Positions 1 through 12,967 are shown, counted from the first letter of the stretch. The stretch: 64,000 nt of DNA from Channallabes apus (GCA_030522415.1 CM060108.1:36862756-36926755), one strand, 5' to 3'. Made by a program: numbers and translations. The notes: generated by a model not told the origin, from the letters alone.

Positions 1-1731
1 TAAAAAGCCGCCTCAAATATGTTCATGGAATATTATCGTCTGATAATGACAGCCGAAATTGTTTCGGCTCTTTTAGCATCCATGTTTTTTTTTTTGTGGT
101 ATTGTCCTTGTCACCTTGTTAAATCTTTGCACATTTTGTATGAACATGGGTTTTAATCCAGTACAGCTTGAGTTACCTTTTTTACTATTATAGCTTAGAT
201 TTTTATTCTATTATATTCAGCTCTTTGGAGATTACATTAGAGGGATTATTTTGTTGATTATTAAGTGACCTGGTTTCTGAGTTCCATCTTCCTGCGTGTG
301 TGCGTACAGCATGCTGTATGTAAGCGCAGGAAGCATGCATTTTGTATATTAAAGTGTATTGTTTGTCTGCAGCTGTAGTCAGCGTGAATCTCCTAATCCA
401 GCTGTTACACTCAGTAGGTCATTCTGTGTTTCACCCTCTTCTGCTTTTGAACGTGGTGTACACACTATCTATCTCAGTTTTCACCTTTCACTGCAGTCTC
501 TTCCCTTGACTGGCTCAATCCAGTTCCTTCTGCTTCTTCCCTTTCCACAGGCATGCGACAACCCCTCCACCCATGACTCTCATATCTGTCTGTCTGAGTG
601 TGTGATAATACAGTCAGTGTCTGACCTTATTTTATCTATATACTGGCTTGTGTTTCTGTGTGTGAAGATTATTGATATAATTTTTATGTAGATTATTTCA
701 CAGTGTATTTATGGATGCGTAGTGAAGTTTTCCATTCTGTTACTCTAATGAGTTGTAACACACAGGGTTTTTATATAATAATTTCAGTGAACAAGCGTAT
801 TGTGTGTATGTGTATGTGCGTGTGTGTGTGCGTGTGTGTGTGCTAAAATGTGTCTGTGCATACACTTAATCACACCGAAATATTTCACTTACACGCTTTC
901 AGTAACAAATTTGGAGCCCAGGAACACTGTGTGAGAATATTTATCAGTTGGCTGATGCACCGTATATTGTAACAGCATCAGTGTGTGGGCGGGGACCTTC
1001 AGTCAGCCGCAGCCCTAATGAAATATTCATGTACAAGTCACATTGCTCTAAAATATCTCTAACAGTCCAACAATATCAACAGAATATACTCTCACACATG
1101 CAAACACACAAACTTCCCTCAAATTAAAAGCCACTTACAAGTAAACTTCTATTACATGTAAAATGCTCAAATAATGGAAGAACTCCATTAGTGCAAATTC
1201 TGCTAGAAGAAAGCTTATAATAACCCAAGCTAATATTTATCCAGTTAAAATGCTTTAAATTAGGCTTTCAATTACTTAAATTATCATTGAAAATGTCATA
1301 TGCTGTAATGAGTTGTCATAACAATTCATAACAACATTCATTCATATGAGCGACATATTACAACAATACAAGCTGTGTTACATCAGTTACAAAGATAGAA
1401 TATTAAGGCAAATCTTATTAATATTGGGAAATAAAACACATGCAAAGGCTCCATAGTGCTTGTTCTTTCTCTGACAGTTCTGGGACTTTTAGACAAGGGC
1501 ATGTCATATGAAAGATCTCATAACCTTTTCATGCATTTCTACCTGTGGTAATCAATATATTCTGCAGGTCTGGTTAGATTTTGGGCATATACAGTCATGA
1601 CCAGTATACACCATACACAAATACAGCATGTATGCAGGTTATGACCATTTTTCTTTTTTCTATATGGTTAAAATGGATGTAATAGTTACAACATATGATG
1701 ATAGGTTAGTAGGATGACTATCATAACTATA
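1..1731. other. Intergenic, nothing recognised
   Basis: AT-rich DNA with a short TG-rich patch near 805-842. The open frame at 359-691 has no recognisable domain and biased, repeat-like composition, so I do not call it a gene. No exon, RNA gene or element end is visible. Confidence 0.6.
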
Positions 1732-2611
1732 CAGTGCATCCGGGAAGTATTCACAGCGCATCACTTTTTACACATTTTGTTACTGTATGTCACTTATTCT
1801 AAAATGGATTAAATCTTTTTTTTCCCCCTCAGAATTCTACACACAACACCCCATAATGACAACATGAAAAAAAATTACTTGAGATTTTTGCAAATATATT
1901 TATTTATTTGTTTTTTTGAGAAAGCACATGTACATTCACAGCCTTTGCCATGAAGCTCAAAATTGAGCTCAGGTGCATCCTGGTTCCCCTGATCATCCTT
2001 GAGATGTTACTGCAGCTTAATTGGAGTCCACCTGTGGTAAATTCAGTTGATTGGACATGATTTGGAAAGGCACACACCTGTCTATATAAGGTCCCACAGT
2101 TGACAGTTCATGTCAGAGCACAAACCCAGCATGAAGTCAAAGGAATTGTCTGTAGACCTCCGAGACAGGATTGTCTCGAGGCACAAATCTGGGGAAAATT
2201 TCACCTGCTTTGAAGGTCCCAAAGAGCACAGTGGCCTCCATCATCCGTAAGTGGAAGAAGTTCAAAACCACCAGGACTCTTCCTAGAGCTGGCCGGCCGT
2301 CTAAACTGAGCGATCGTGGGGGCGGGGGGGGGGCATAGTCAGGGCGGTGACCAAGAACCCGATAGTCACTCTGTCAGAGCTCCAGAGGTCCTCTGTGGAG
2401 AGAGGAGAACCTTCCAGAAGGACAACCATCTCTGCAGTAATCCACCAATTAGGCCTATATGGTCGAGTGGCCAGAGAGTCTCATCGACCCTGAGAATTTT
2501 GTTTCTCATGGTCTGAGAGTCCTTCATGTGGCTTTTGGCAAACTCCAGGCGGGCTGCCATGTGCCTTTTATTAAGGAGTGGCTTCAGTCTGGCCAATCAA
2601 CCATATAGGCC
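1732..2611 (+). mobile_element. Rearranged Tc1/mariner relic
   Basis: The left end starts CAGTGCATCCGGGAAG next to a TA, the usual Tc1 insertion site. From about 2131 the + strand reads as the N-terminal helix-turn-helix part of a Tc1 transposase, broken by stops and a G-run (about 2319-2334). After about 2476 the coding sense flips: 2480-2611 encodes the next transposase segment on the minus strand (ARLKPLLNKRHMAARLEFAK and following). Segments 2452-2474 and 2589-2611 are near inverted copies of each other. No catalytic C-terminal half and no right terminal repeat are recognisable. Family membership is clear; the inversion is my reading of the two strands. Confidence 0.75.
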
Positions 2612-2694
2612 ATTATTTACTGTATGGAGCTCACATGGACATTATCTGGTTTGGGCACGTTTGGAGCCTGTAGCTCCAGTAAAGGAAAATGTTA

Positions 2695-2890
2695 AGTTTA
2701 AGTTAAGCCTTTATTCGTCATGTATACTTTACTTCAGTGTGAATTCCTTTCTCAGCATATCTCAGCTTCGTTGCTGGAGTAAGAGCGCAAGGTCAGCCAT
2801 GATACTGCGCCCCTGGAGTAGACAGGGGGTTAAGGGCCTCGCTCAATGACAGAACAAGCTCTTTGGTGGAGCTTGAACCATGGCTATATA
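2695..2890 (+). repeat. Dispersed fish repeat fragment
   Basis: Contains a block reading roughly GCGCCCCTGGAGTAGACAGG followed by GGTTAAGGGCCTCGCTCAATG, which resembles a widespread teleost interspersed repeat whose tail shares the 'AAGGGCCTTGCTCAAGGGCC' motif with the SINEs at 34121 and 59125. Only a fragment is present. The identification is from pattern memory and has not been searched. Confidence 0.4.
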
Positions 2891-5800
2891 CTGTAAGCAA
2901 GCGACTCTGGTGGGATCTTTAAATAGCTCACCTGCTGACCCTAGAAGTTCAATTCGCAATCCATTCTGCTGCAGAGCCCCTACAACATACAAATACATCC
3001 TATACAATTTTGTGCTTCTGACGTTGTGGCATCAGTTGGGTAAAACCCTCATGTGACTGTGAGGGTGAGGTCATCACATATGTTTGTCTGTCCAATGTAA
3101 TTCATCAAGGTGTCATCTGGATAGTATGGTTGTGTAGTGAGAAGTGTTGCTTATTGACACGTACATGGGTTAGTTTTACATTGGCTTATTGTCTGTGTGA
3201 TCCTCCTCCCATATTTTACACTCCATAAAGTATGCCAGTAGGCAGATTGGCTACAGTGAGACTTCACCATGAACCTGACCAAGATAAATCAATTCTTGGT
3301 GATCAATGAATATGCCTTAATAATTGAATGAATTAATAAATTAATTAATTTATTTATGAACATTGTAATGAGATTATGTCGTAATGTCATAATTTGATGA
3401 CAGCTCTTATTCAGAGTTACCAGTGATAGTAAAATCAAGCTGTTCATGAACCATTATGACAACTACATAGAATAAGCTTATTCTATGTGCTGAGACAAAT
3501 TGATGACAATGTAAGAAGTGTCACTCAAATGTAAGGTTCTTAGTGTTCAGACGAGTTGAAATCATTTGATACCTCCAGCAGAGGGAGGCAGTGAAATGAT
3601 AATCACATTTATGTGTACATGTTGCATTGCTGAAAAGGTTTAAACAGAGATTGTTGAGCAAATGTCCTTAAAGTTGACTGTACTTAAAAACAAACACAAA
3701 CTGAATACAGACTGTTTCCTCTCACTAAAGAGGCATTATACTTATTGTGGGGAAAAATAATAAAAAATAATCTACCTGGGACAAAATGTATAATGTCATT
3801 TTATGATCATCTTATAAGAATTAGTGATTATGGCTCAATTCTATGTTCATTATTAATGTAATGTTTAACAAGATGATTGCTTTATTTTGTTTTAAAGAAA
3901 CCCAATAACCCGGCTATCACATTCTTCAGCTATGGAGGTCTATTAAGACATTATCTCTCCTTGGGTCAATCTGTGACAAGATTAGTTGATTGGTTGTACT
4001 GATATTTCAGGCATTATCACTGTGCCATTCAGAGAACAGAGGCAAATCAAGCCGCATTAGAAAAACACCAGTTATCCGTATAATAACTTCTTTATGAAAC
4101 CAGGTGTAGTAAAAGAGCAAATATGACCTTGGCATATATCATGCTGTAATGTCAACTCTTTATACTTCTACTGAAATTCCTTTTTTATGACCATTTAAAG
4201 GTTGTATAAAGCAATTTACTTAAGCATAAACTACAACTGGTTGTATAAATGCGTTAATTAGTGAACTGTGGATCTTTTATCAACTCATAAACTTTCTCTG
4301 TGAGCTTTGCTGAGTAAACAAGTCATGGAAAATGAGGTTATCATGAGGATTCAACCAGTCAGATAAGGATTATTAAATAACTAGAATACATGCAGGATAA
4401 TTAATATGGGACAAATTAATCATGAAAGGTAAACTGCAATATATTTTGTATAATTTGAACAAGTGCAGTTTGTTTGGCCTGTTTAATCACAGCCTGTCCT
4501 ACTTCAGAAATCAGGCTTATTGAAACATTATACTGGAGTAATCCCAGGGGCACTCTTCACCAAGTTTTACACTGCAGTCCCATGCAGTATCCATCCTCAA
4601 ATGCACAAGAGATAGCTATGTATAGCACTAACTACATCATGCAGCATGGGAATGTCACCAAATTATACCACAAACATGATTTAATGCTAAATCAAAATAG
4701 CTAAGTGCATACAGCCATTGACAAAATGAGCGAAACTAAATAAAATAATGGTGACCCTATGACTGTAACTATCTCCTAATGCTTGGTCAGTTGCATTCAA
4801 ATACTCTGGTGCTGTCAGCATTGTGTCCTCAGCATGGCAGGGTGAGTGAGAGGAGGATTTTTAACAGGACCAAGGAGTCAGAGATTATGATGGGGTAAAC
4901 ACAGGAGGACGTCCTTCTCACCCTGTTTCTTGATCACCAATGGAGCGACCCTTGGTCTAGGACCCTTAGGACCCTTAGTCCTACACCAGGTCACCCCCTT
5001 GGCCTCTGGGTTGGACTGCACTAGCATGGCTGCCCCCTTCAATGAGCTGAATGAATTTAAAAGGAGGTCATGCACTTGGTTCCCTGAGTTTAGTGTGAGA
5101 TAAAAAAAAAAGTGCTGATTGTGTTAACTTGTGTTCCAACAACAACCTCTTCAGCAGCTTCCTCTCAAAGAGTTGGAAGGCAAATAAGACTGATTGTATT
5201 TGTTTAATTTCTTTTTAATTTATCTTTTCTAGAATAATGTTGATTGTATAGTATATGCATAATATACGCATAGCAATATAAATGACTGTGAGTTGAATGA
5301 ATAACAATGTTAAATTTTGCCTGAATAAATTGCAAGACATTAAAGAACTTATCACCAAATTGGATACATACCAATTATTTTTTTTAATAAAAAAATTAAT
5401 TATAAAAAATAATAATAATAATTACCGACTACTTCAAGCTAAGATAGACCATAACTGACTCTGTGAGCTTACCTTTCAAAACGGATTAGATAATTGGATA
5501 ATGGGAATCTGATGATTTGATCACTAGTGGTTGATTTAATCAAGCTATTATTATACAGTCCTACAAATTTGCAAAAAGGGAAGAGAAAAATGTTTGCATT
5601 CTTTAAATGCATTGATCTAATTCAATGCCTCTGAGAAAGTAAGGCTTTCATCAAATCTTTCCATATTTAAACTGTGGTGTTCTGAATATAATGACTGGGT
5701 CTCTGCATGAATGAACCTCACTGCCAATGACAATAAGCAAATAATTATTGAGCAGGTATAATCAAGTACAGTAGTTCACCGGGAGAATCCTGACTAACCA

Positions 5801-7284
5801 GTAGTAGCAGTTAAAATGGAGAATTCTGTTGAGTTCCTCTGGTGATATTTTAATTGCCTTCTAGTTTTGGCCCATGGAGCTTCTTAAGAAATTGATTTGT
5901 GGTATCTTCCTGTAAAATGATATGTGCTGAATACTGCCAGGAAAGTGCTTTAGTTTAAATTTTTTTTTAATGCTATAGACAATACAAAGAATAAAATATA
6001 CTTTCCTAAAAACAATGATGGACATCCTGGCCTTTTCAGATTCAGTAACACATCTCTCTTTCAGCCAAAGAAACCAAAAAGGCAGCTAGTCAGCTAAAGA
6101 GAAGACCTGGTGATGATGACAGCCCTCATATAAATCATCACTTTTCAAACATTTTGTAGCCAGGGATGCCTGAGTAAAGATTTATTTTATGAACAAAATC
6201 CTATTCAAATATTAGGTTTTCTATTGCTGAACTTTCCACTGCCAGAACACAGTGCATTCAAGTTGATATTCTTTATAGGCAGATTTATTTTAGCATTATT
6301 TGGTGTTTGGATTGAACCCATTGAAATCAAGCAGTCAGTCAAACAGGCTGAACATCTGAACTAAATGATTAATATAAAAACTTAACTGAGCTGGCATTTC
6401 ACTGCAGTAATGAAATCAGCATAAAACATAATATAAACAAAAATAAGAATCACAGATCTTCTTTCCATGCATTACAGGACCCCACTTTGAAAACCACTGA
6501 GAAATTATTAGGACAATTAGCGGTGTATAACTATTGTACTACGGCCAGCCAGGTGAAGACATGACTATTACCACACAGAATTAGTCTGCAAATGTTACAA
6601 CAGGAATAGCAAACCTTATATGTAATTTCTGCATTTGATTTGTCTCACTGCCATCCACTGGTCAAAAACAGTTAACACAAATGTTCTGCACCTTGGCACG
6701 CCTACAGTGGGTCAAATGAACCACATTAAAAATCTAGAATTTTAAACGTTCAATATTTTTGAATGTATAATTTTCAAGATTCTCTTAGACAATTTGTAAT
6801 CTTGACCTGCTTTTGATTATACATTGCAGACTTAAATTAGCACAAAGACAATAACATGCTGATTTATCAATTATGAGACAATTTTTATAACGTTTTTGCG
6901 CACACAAAAATAAATAATTAAAAGAGGGGTCACTAACTTATACACATGACTGGAGCTTCAGATAAATGATGTTTAATCAACTATACAATGACAAATCCCT
7001 GAGAGTTTTTACACACCTTGTGTGACCTAAAATTCTGCTTGTTTTGTGTTTTTATTTTGCTACGAAGGAATGGATTCATGACAATATAGACAAATGGTCG
7101 CTTCCTTGTATCTTTCAGCACAAAAAGTGCACTTGAATGATCAGCATTTAAAGTAGTGTAATTATATTATTATTATTTTTTTATGATTTTAAATAAGTGG
7201 AGACATTTGGCCAGTAGGGTGTGCTGTTCTCCAGATTACGGAGAGATTGACCATGTGTGTTTAGTAGGTAATTGTGAGATGCTC
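2891..7284. other. Intergenic, no gene seen
   Basis: AT-rich sequence with scattered stops in all frames. The short frames at 4474-4704 and 4878-5075 (minus) show no family signature. A perfect 24-bp palindrome lies at 3465-3488. I see no other structured feature. Confidence 0.55.
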
Positions 7285-7435
7285 TGATCCAGATGTCCCA
7301 TTACAGTTTGTCTCTCATCGAAGTCACTCAGATTCTTACGCTTGCCCATTTTTTATGCTTTCAACACATCAACTTCAAGAACTTACTGTTTACTTGCTGT
7401 CTAATATATCTCACATCTTGACAACAAATAGACAC
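7285..7435 (-). mobile_element. Tcb1-like Tc1 transposon fragment
   Basis: Read on the minus strand, this gives the start of a Tcb1-type transposase (Met-Gly-Lys-Arg-Lys-Asn-Leu-Ser-like, from CTTACGCTTGCCCAT) plus its upstream untranslated part, and then a stretch corresponding to the helix-turn-helix. It is a short, decayed piece without ends. Confidence 0.6.
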
Positions 7436-7583
7436 TGTACTTAACATTTACAAAATTTGCAGAGACAAGACTTAGGAATATGCAAAGGAATGCTGTGGAT
7501 CAAAGATGCCATAGAAATAATGACAAACTTTTTTTTTAATTATTATTTAAAACTATATTTAAAAAAAAACTAAGCAAAGTCGA

Positions 7584-7651
7584 TATTTGGTATGGGTACT
7601 TTTATGGTATTTGGTATGGGTACTTTTATGGTATTTGGTATGGGTACTTTT
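7584..7651. repeat. 24-bp tandem repeat, 2.8 copies
   Basis: The unit TATTTGGTATGGGTACTTTT plus ATGG is repeated almost perfectly 2.8 times, so the duplications are probably recent. It is a small array with no coding potential. Confidence 0.9.
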
Positions 7652-9229
7652 TGCTTAAAAACAATTTTAAAAAAAAACCAGTAGTACAAAATAATTCAGA
7701 AATCTTTATTGGAGAATGTTTTTTTTTTGTGTGTGTGTGTGTGTTTGAAACTTAGTGCCTGCGTGTGTGAACAGTGCATAGTGTATAGAACCAGATGTAG
7801 CAACATGTAGCTTCCCGCACACAGTGTGCTTATCTCATATACAGTACTGTATATTGTGTAGAAAGCCATCACGCATCTCTCAAGTGTTAGAGTCGTTTTT
7901 CAAATATATTACTAGGAAATGCATTATGGCTGCCAAATGCAAAAAAAACAGTGCTGGTGTAAGTTCAAAGCTTTAAAACAGATTCATGTATAATGTTTTT
8001 TAAGATTTGTTTTTTATTATAGACCTTGAATAAATGTAATATATTATTAATATAAATAAATTTCCAAAATGGTAAAAGGGCCAAAAAATGAGCAAAAAGT
8101 TATCAAAATAATCCCATTTTATTTTGAGCTCTAATATTGTTTCATTTCAAAATCATTCAAGACAAACATAACCCCTAGCATGTTTAAAACAAAGAAAAAA
8201 CACAGGCAAAAATGTATTTATTCAAAATACAACATAAGAGAAAAAAAGTTAATCATATGTATAATTCAAATATATATATATTTTTATTCAAATTTTTTAT
8301 TCTATCCATTAACTTCTTCCGATCTTTGTAGAAACCCTATGTGATCCGACCCAGTCATGGCCTCCTGTGTCTCTCCATCATTCACCTCTGTCTATCTGAG
8401 CTCCTCTACTCCTTTTCCTCATTTTATCCATCAAGGATTTAACAGTACGCATGCTGCCTGAGCTGAACTTTCAGCTGAGAGTCAGTAGCTGATGTTAATA
8501 ATACATGCTCGGTTTTCTTCCTGTCAATTTCTGTGAGGGATTTTTTTATTCTCCATGTCTAAACATTTTTCTTTACAGTTTTCAGACAGGAACATGTACA
8601 GCTAAACCATGTGTGCACCTCTAACACCCTGTGACATCTACAAGACTTTGTGTTGGTTTGAGATAAAATCACAAATGGAAAAAATGTGTGTGCGGGGGTG
8701 AGATGTGGGGGTTTGTGTGTGTGTGTGGGGGGGGGGGGGACGACTCTTGGGGGTCTGTGGTCTTTTTGCAATTTCTTTTCCCATAATGCTCCTAGGGGGA
8801 AAAAAAGAGGAAGTGATAGCGTCTACATGGAATGGGGATCTTTCAAACCACCTCCACAGAACAATGTAGACAAAGTTTTGTAAAGAGGTCATTCCCCTGT
8901 GTTATCTGTGCTGTGAAGTTCTCTTTTGGAGATATGAGCCAAGATTTAACTGAACCGTGCCCTCCGAATTCAAGTCATTTAAAAAGCAAATTCTCACTGT
9001 GGTTTGAAAAATGTAGTGTTTTGCCTTCTGAGCACGTAACAAGTCATTTTGCTTTAGTGGATTTAAGCCAGACCTGGCACTTAATTTTTGGATTTGGACT
9101 TTTAAGTGCAATTTGTCTGTTTAAAGGTTTAACTAATCCATTTTTATTCCCTTGGGTATTTTTGCACCAGCTTCATACTTGTCTGGCACCTTCTTAGTCT
9201 GTCTGTCTCCATCTGTCCCCTGTGTCTGT
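7652..9229. other. Gene-upstream DNA, no gene seen
   Basis: Contains a T/TG tract (about 7720-7745), AT-rich DNA, and a G-rich stretch at 8694-8755. The open frames here (for example 8559-8892 minus and 8832-9197 plus) overlap on both strands and lack domain signatures. They are likely chance frames. Confidence 0.5.
8694..8755 (+). other. G-rich tract, possible G-quadruplex
   Basis: Four or more G-runs of five or longer occur within about 60 nt (GGGGG, GGGGG, a run of 12-13 G, GGGGG), separated by TG-rich spacers. Runs like this can fold as G-quadruplexes. The tract lies about 1.2 kb upstream of the svep1 start codon. Any regulatory role is inference. Confidence 0.4.
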
Positions 9230-9977
9230 CTGTCTCCCTCTCCCGTCTCTCTTTCTCTCAGTGTTTCTCATTAACGATGGCTCTTTTGGTATCTGGGAAG
9301 CACTGTGCGTGTGTGTCTGTGTCTGTGTGTGAGGGAAAGGTGGCGAGTGCCAGACATATGGAGTTGATCAGCAGGCTGGGTGCTGATGTTTTCTTTGGGA
9401 ATGCTGACAGACTGACAGGCAAACTAGTGCAATCCAGTGACACAAAATCTACACTTAACTCTGCTGAACAACCAGAAGAAGAAAGCAAGCAGAAGAAGAC
9501 AAAAAAGGAGAAAGAGGAAAAAAAGAAAGACATTTATTGTGACTGCCCCTTTTTTCCCTCTCTTGCTGGGGTTGCTTTCTCCCTCTCCACACACTCATAC
9601 TCTCACTCTACTCTTCTCATTCCTTCGCTCCTTCACCCCAGGACAGACACGCACACAGTCTCTGACTCGCCGTCTCTCGTGGAACTTTTTTTTTTTTTAC
9701 CCCACTCTTTCTCTTCCTCTCTCATTTGGAATGATTCTGAGAGGGAGGGAAGTACTTGGAGGCTTGCTGAGATGCAGAAACTCCCCAGATGCCTGAGACC
9801 GGAGTGGTGAAAGGAGAGGATTTGCCCTGCTGCACACTGACCACTCGACTAAATCACTGTGAGGAAAAAGAAAACAAGGGGCCACAGAGAACGGAGGTGT
9901 GGTGCAGACTGATACAACTAATTATCCTTTCCTGAAAGTCACCACTGGCATTTTCATCTCCTTGCAGCCTGGATGCC
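9230..9977 (+). promoter_or_regulatory. Probable svep1 promoter/5'UTR region
   Basis: This is the DNA just upstream of the svep1 start codon. It is pyrimidine-rich (CTCTCC/TTCC runs at 9540-9720) and has no convincing TATA box. A CTTGCAG at 9961-9967, preceded by TTTTCATCTC, could be a 3' splice site of a 5'UTR intron, leaving only 10 nt of leader in the first coding exon. A long open frame at 9277-9810 is low-complexity and is not called. The transcription start cannot be placed from sequence alone. Confidence 0.35.
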
Positions 9978-10454
9978 ATGGCTGCTCTGCAGTTTTCCGT
10001 CACTGTGGGGTTCTTGCTGGTGATCTGGTGCCCGCTGAGAACAAGTGGATCCAGCATTCCATCACAGACCCGCCGCAACATCTCAGAGAGCGCAGAGAGC
10101 AAAGTAGAACGTCTCGGCCAGACCTTCAGACACAACCTGCGCCTGCTGCGTGAGCGTGGCAGCCGCCTTGAACTTGTCTTCCTTGTGGACGAGTCCTCCA
10201 GTGTGGGAGCGACCAACTTCAGGAGTGAGCTGCACTTTGTACGGAAGATGCTCTCGGATTTCCCAGTGGCACCTGAATTCACACGTGTCGCCCTGATTTC
10301 CTTCAGCTCAAAGAACCATGTGCTGACCCGGGTGGACTACATCTCAGCACCCAAAGCTCACCAGCACAAGTGCTCACTTTTCAATAAGGAAATTCCTGCC
10401 ATCACGTATAGAGGAGGAGGCACATATACCAGGGGAGCCTTTCAGCGAGCAGCG
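9978..10454 (+). CDS. svep1 coding exon 1: signal peptide and vWA first half
   Basis: The start ATG sits in a good Kozak context (GCCATGG) and the exon encodes 159 residues ending at a phase-0 donor (GCAGCG|GTAAGT). Residues 1 to about 25 are a hydrophobic signal peptide, consistent with a secreted protein. Residues 41-60 are basic and helical, and the von Willebrand A domain starts near 64 with strand LELVFLVD. The metal-binding MIDAS motif DESSS is at 71-75 and the third MIDAS residue is Thr149 in GGGTYT. This N-terminal arrangement and the wording of the vWA domain match SVEP1 (polydom), a very large extracellular matrix protein that binds integrin alpha9beta1 and is needed for lymphatic development in fish and mice. 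The open frame runs a further 20 codons into the intron, but splicing to exon 2 restores the family sequence exactly. Confidence 0.95.
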
Positions 10455-11938
10455 GTAAGTGTGTGGACTTGTTCAAAGTGTGCTCATAGGTGTACTGTAT
10501 GTGCATGTGAGAGATAGAGAGATAAAAAAAAGAGATACAGCATGAACCTGTGAGCTAAGCTTTTCAACATTGTTTTACTTTCTGACAGTCATGCATGGTC
10601 AAAGGGTTCAAAAGGAAGCTGGGTAAATATGGGAATATAAAGCAAGAATGAGAGATGAGCCCAGAAAAAAAAAGGATTCTGTGCATAGCGACAAATACAG
10701 AAATGCCACAGTTGGAATGATTTACAGTATAATTCAGTGCACAGATGTAATAATGAACAAACCAGCTTTATAATATTGTATCTTTTTTTTTTTTTCCATT
10801 GTCACATCCATGTGCTATAATGAAGCAGGTCATTGTCCCTGAATGGCCTCAATATTTTACACATAAGACAAATGAGCTATCGTCTAAGCCGTTAAACAGA
10901 GATAAAGAGGATATAGAGTGTGAAAGTGATCTATTCCTGTAATGCATAGGGTGAAAGTGCAAAGTTGTGTAATGCACATGTGGTCCTACTCCTACTCTCA
11001 TTCTTCACTCCACTCCCTTACACTTCACTGGGTTCATGAATAGTGATCGCAGCGTGAACACACCTAGTGTAACTGGAGAGGCTGCAGGAGTCCAGAGAGA
11101 ATCAAGAGATGCTGACTCTCTGCATGACTCTCTGATCCACCTCCAACTAAACTGTCATATTACACTATACAGTATTATATTTTGTTCCACTTTGTTAATT
11201 TGTTTTGGGGTGACATTGAGATAAAGCTATACAACAATAAAGGTTTGATACAGCAAAAGACTATTTTAATGGTAAAAACGCATAAATGATTAAAGGTCAT
11301 TCCACAAATCATTACGTGTCGTATTGATTAAAGAAGTAGTTTGTAATATCTAGAGACTTGTCTATTGCCTGTTAATGGAATTATACTTACAAAAATGGTG
11401 GGTGGAGCTGAATTATGGGCCAGAAAAAGCAAGCATAAGCCTTAAGCTGAAAAAAACTGACAAGACCTATTGCAAGACCTATTGCATTGCATGCCACAGT
11501 ATTTGTTAGATGGAAATGATATTACTAGTGTAGTCACAGATACAAAAGGCATTCACATGCTCTGGACAAACTCTACTCAATGCAGTTTTGAGTGAGACAA
11601 TTAATGATCTTTCTCTGAAGAAACATTTCATCTTTGAATGATACAGTATTCTTCCTAAATGCACTGTATTGCCATCATCTCAATGACAAAAGCTTCCTCT
11701 GACTTCCTCATTTCAGCCGCCTTATCCTGGCTGTGAAACCATTCATATTCATTGTGAGGTTTAGGCCTAAACCTGTGATTCATTTAAAGTTAATTCTTGG
11801 ATTCAGACAAGAGACAGTGTAGAGACAGGCAGTTTCATATTTCTAATAAAATACCTTTTTTTCTTTTTCTCTGACAAGTATACATGATTTAACAAGTATG
11901 AGTTGAGCAAGAGGTTTAAAAACAAATTTCATATAGGC
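10455..11938. other. svep1 intron 1, first part
   Basis: AT-rich intron sequence after the exon 1 donor. A poly-T run lies near 10783-10796. No repeat family or exon is recognised. Confidence 0.5.
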
Positions 11939-11951
11939 TCTCTCTCTCTCG

Positions 11952-11984
<33 letters not shown>

Positions 11985-12051
11985 GCGCTCTCTCTCTCTC
12001 GCGCGCTCTCTCTCTCTCTCTCTCTCGCACTCTCTCGCTCTCTCTCTCTCC
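11939..12051. repeat. CT/CTCG low-complexity tract
   Basis: About 110 nt of CT dinucleotide repeats with interspersed CG steps. Overlapping Leu/Ser-rich and Arg/Glu-rich open frames on the two strands are artefacts of this repeat. Confidence 0.95.
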
Positions 12052-12926
12052 ATGTATTTTGCAACTTTTCTTTTCCAACATTAATATACAGTATTTAGAA
12101 CTACGCTCCTGTCATCACTTGCCTACTTGAGTAGTTTCTTTATTGGGTTTAAATCAACCCCCACTATCACTCACCCCCATTGCATCCTTAGCCTATGCCA
12201 GGAAGTCTGGGCATTTATATAATAAATAAATAAATAAATATAATAAATAAAAAAATGATGAAATGGTGAATGTTTAAAGTTAAAATGGTCCCTAACTGAA
12301 GAAAGTATGATAAGCTTTTGTGTACAAAATATTAAGATAATGGGTTCTTTATTTGCTCTTATCGAGAACCCTATAAAACTTGTTCTCTGTTGAAGAGGGT
12401 ACTAAGTATTGTATTTGTAGGTAGCTAAGAATGCCTAATTAGCTAAAGAGTTTGAAAAACTTCAAATGTATGCAGAGTAAGCATCTCAAAACAAGTTCAA
12501 CAGAGATCAATTTGTGTAGAGTTCTGGATAAGAGAGAAGAAAGAACCCATTAAGTTTTTTGGTCTAAACCTTTTTTTTTTTTTTTTGCAAATCTGATATC
12601 TTGCGGTTAGTATAAGGACTTAGCAGAGATAAGCTGTGCTTTACAGTTTTTTGTGATGGTGGGATAAAGAGGTTACAGTTAGTGGATTGGATTATGATGA
12701 AAGACCCAGGGATTAAAACATTCCGCACAGCTAGAACTTAGTATTTCTTAAATAGTATAAATGTAGAATATGCTTTAAAAGAATTTATGTTTATTTCCTC
12801 TCCTTCTCAAAGATTTGCTCTATATGTGATTTGTCAACACTTCCTTGTGAGAAAACCAGAGCCAAAACAACTTAATGAACCCCTCATAGTCCCAACACCC
12901 CCAACCCCACCCCCAACCCCAACCCA

Positions 12927-12967
<41 letters not shown>

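Noticed and set aside
359..691. 110-codon frame in the left intergenic region
   Set aside because: No recognisable domain, splice pattern or family resemblance.
7584..7651. CRISPR-like repeat array
   Set aside because: Units are directly adjacent with no spacers, in a vertebrate genome; a plain tandem repeat.
9277..9810. 177-codon open frame just upstream of svep1
   Set aside because: Low-complexity Lys/Glu and Ser/His-rich sequence from purine and pyrimidine tracts, overlapped by frames on the other strand, no domain. More likely promoter or 5'UTR.
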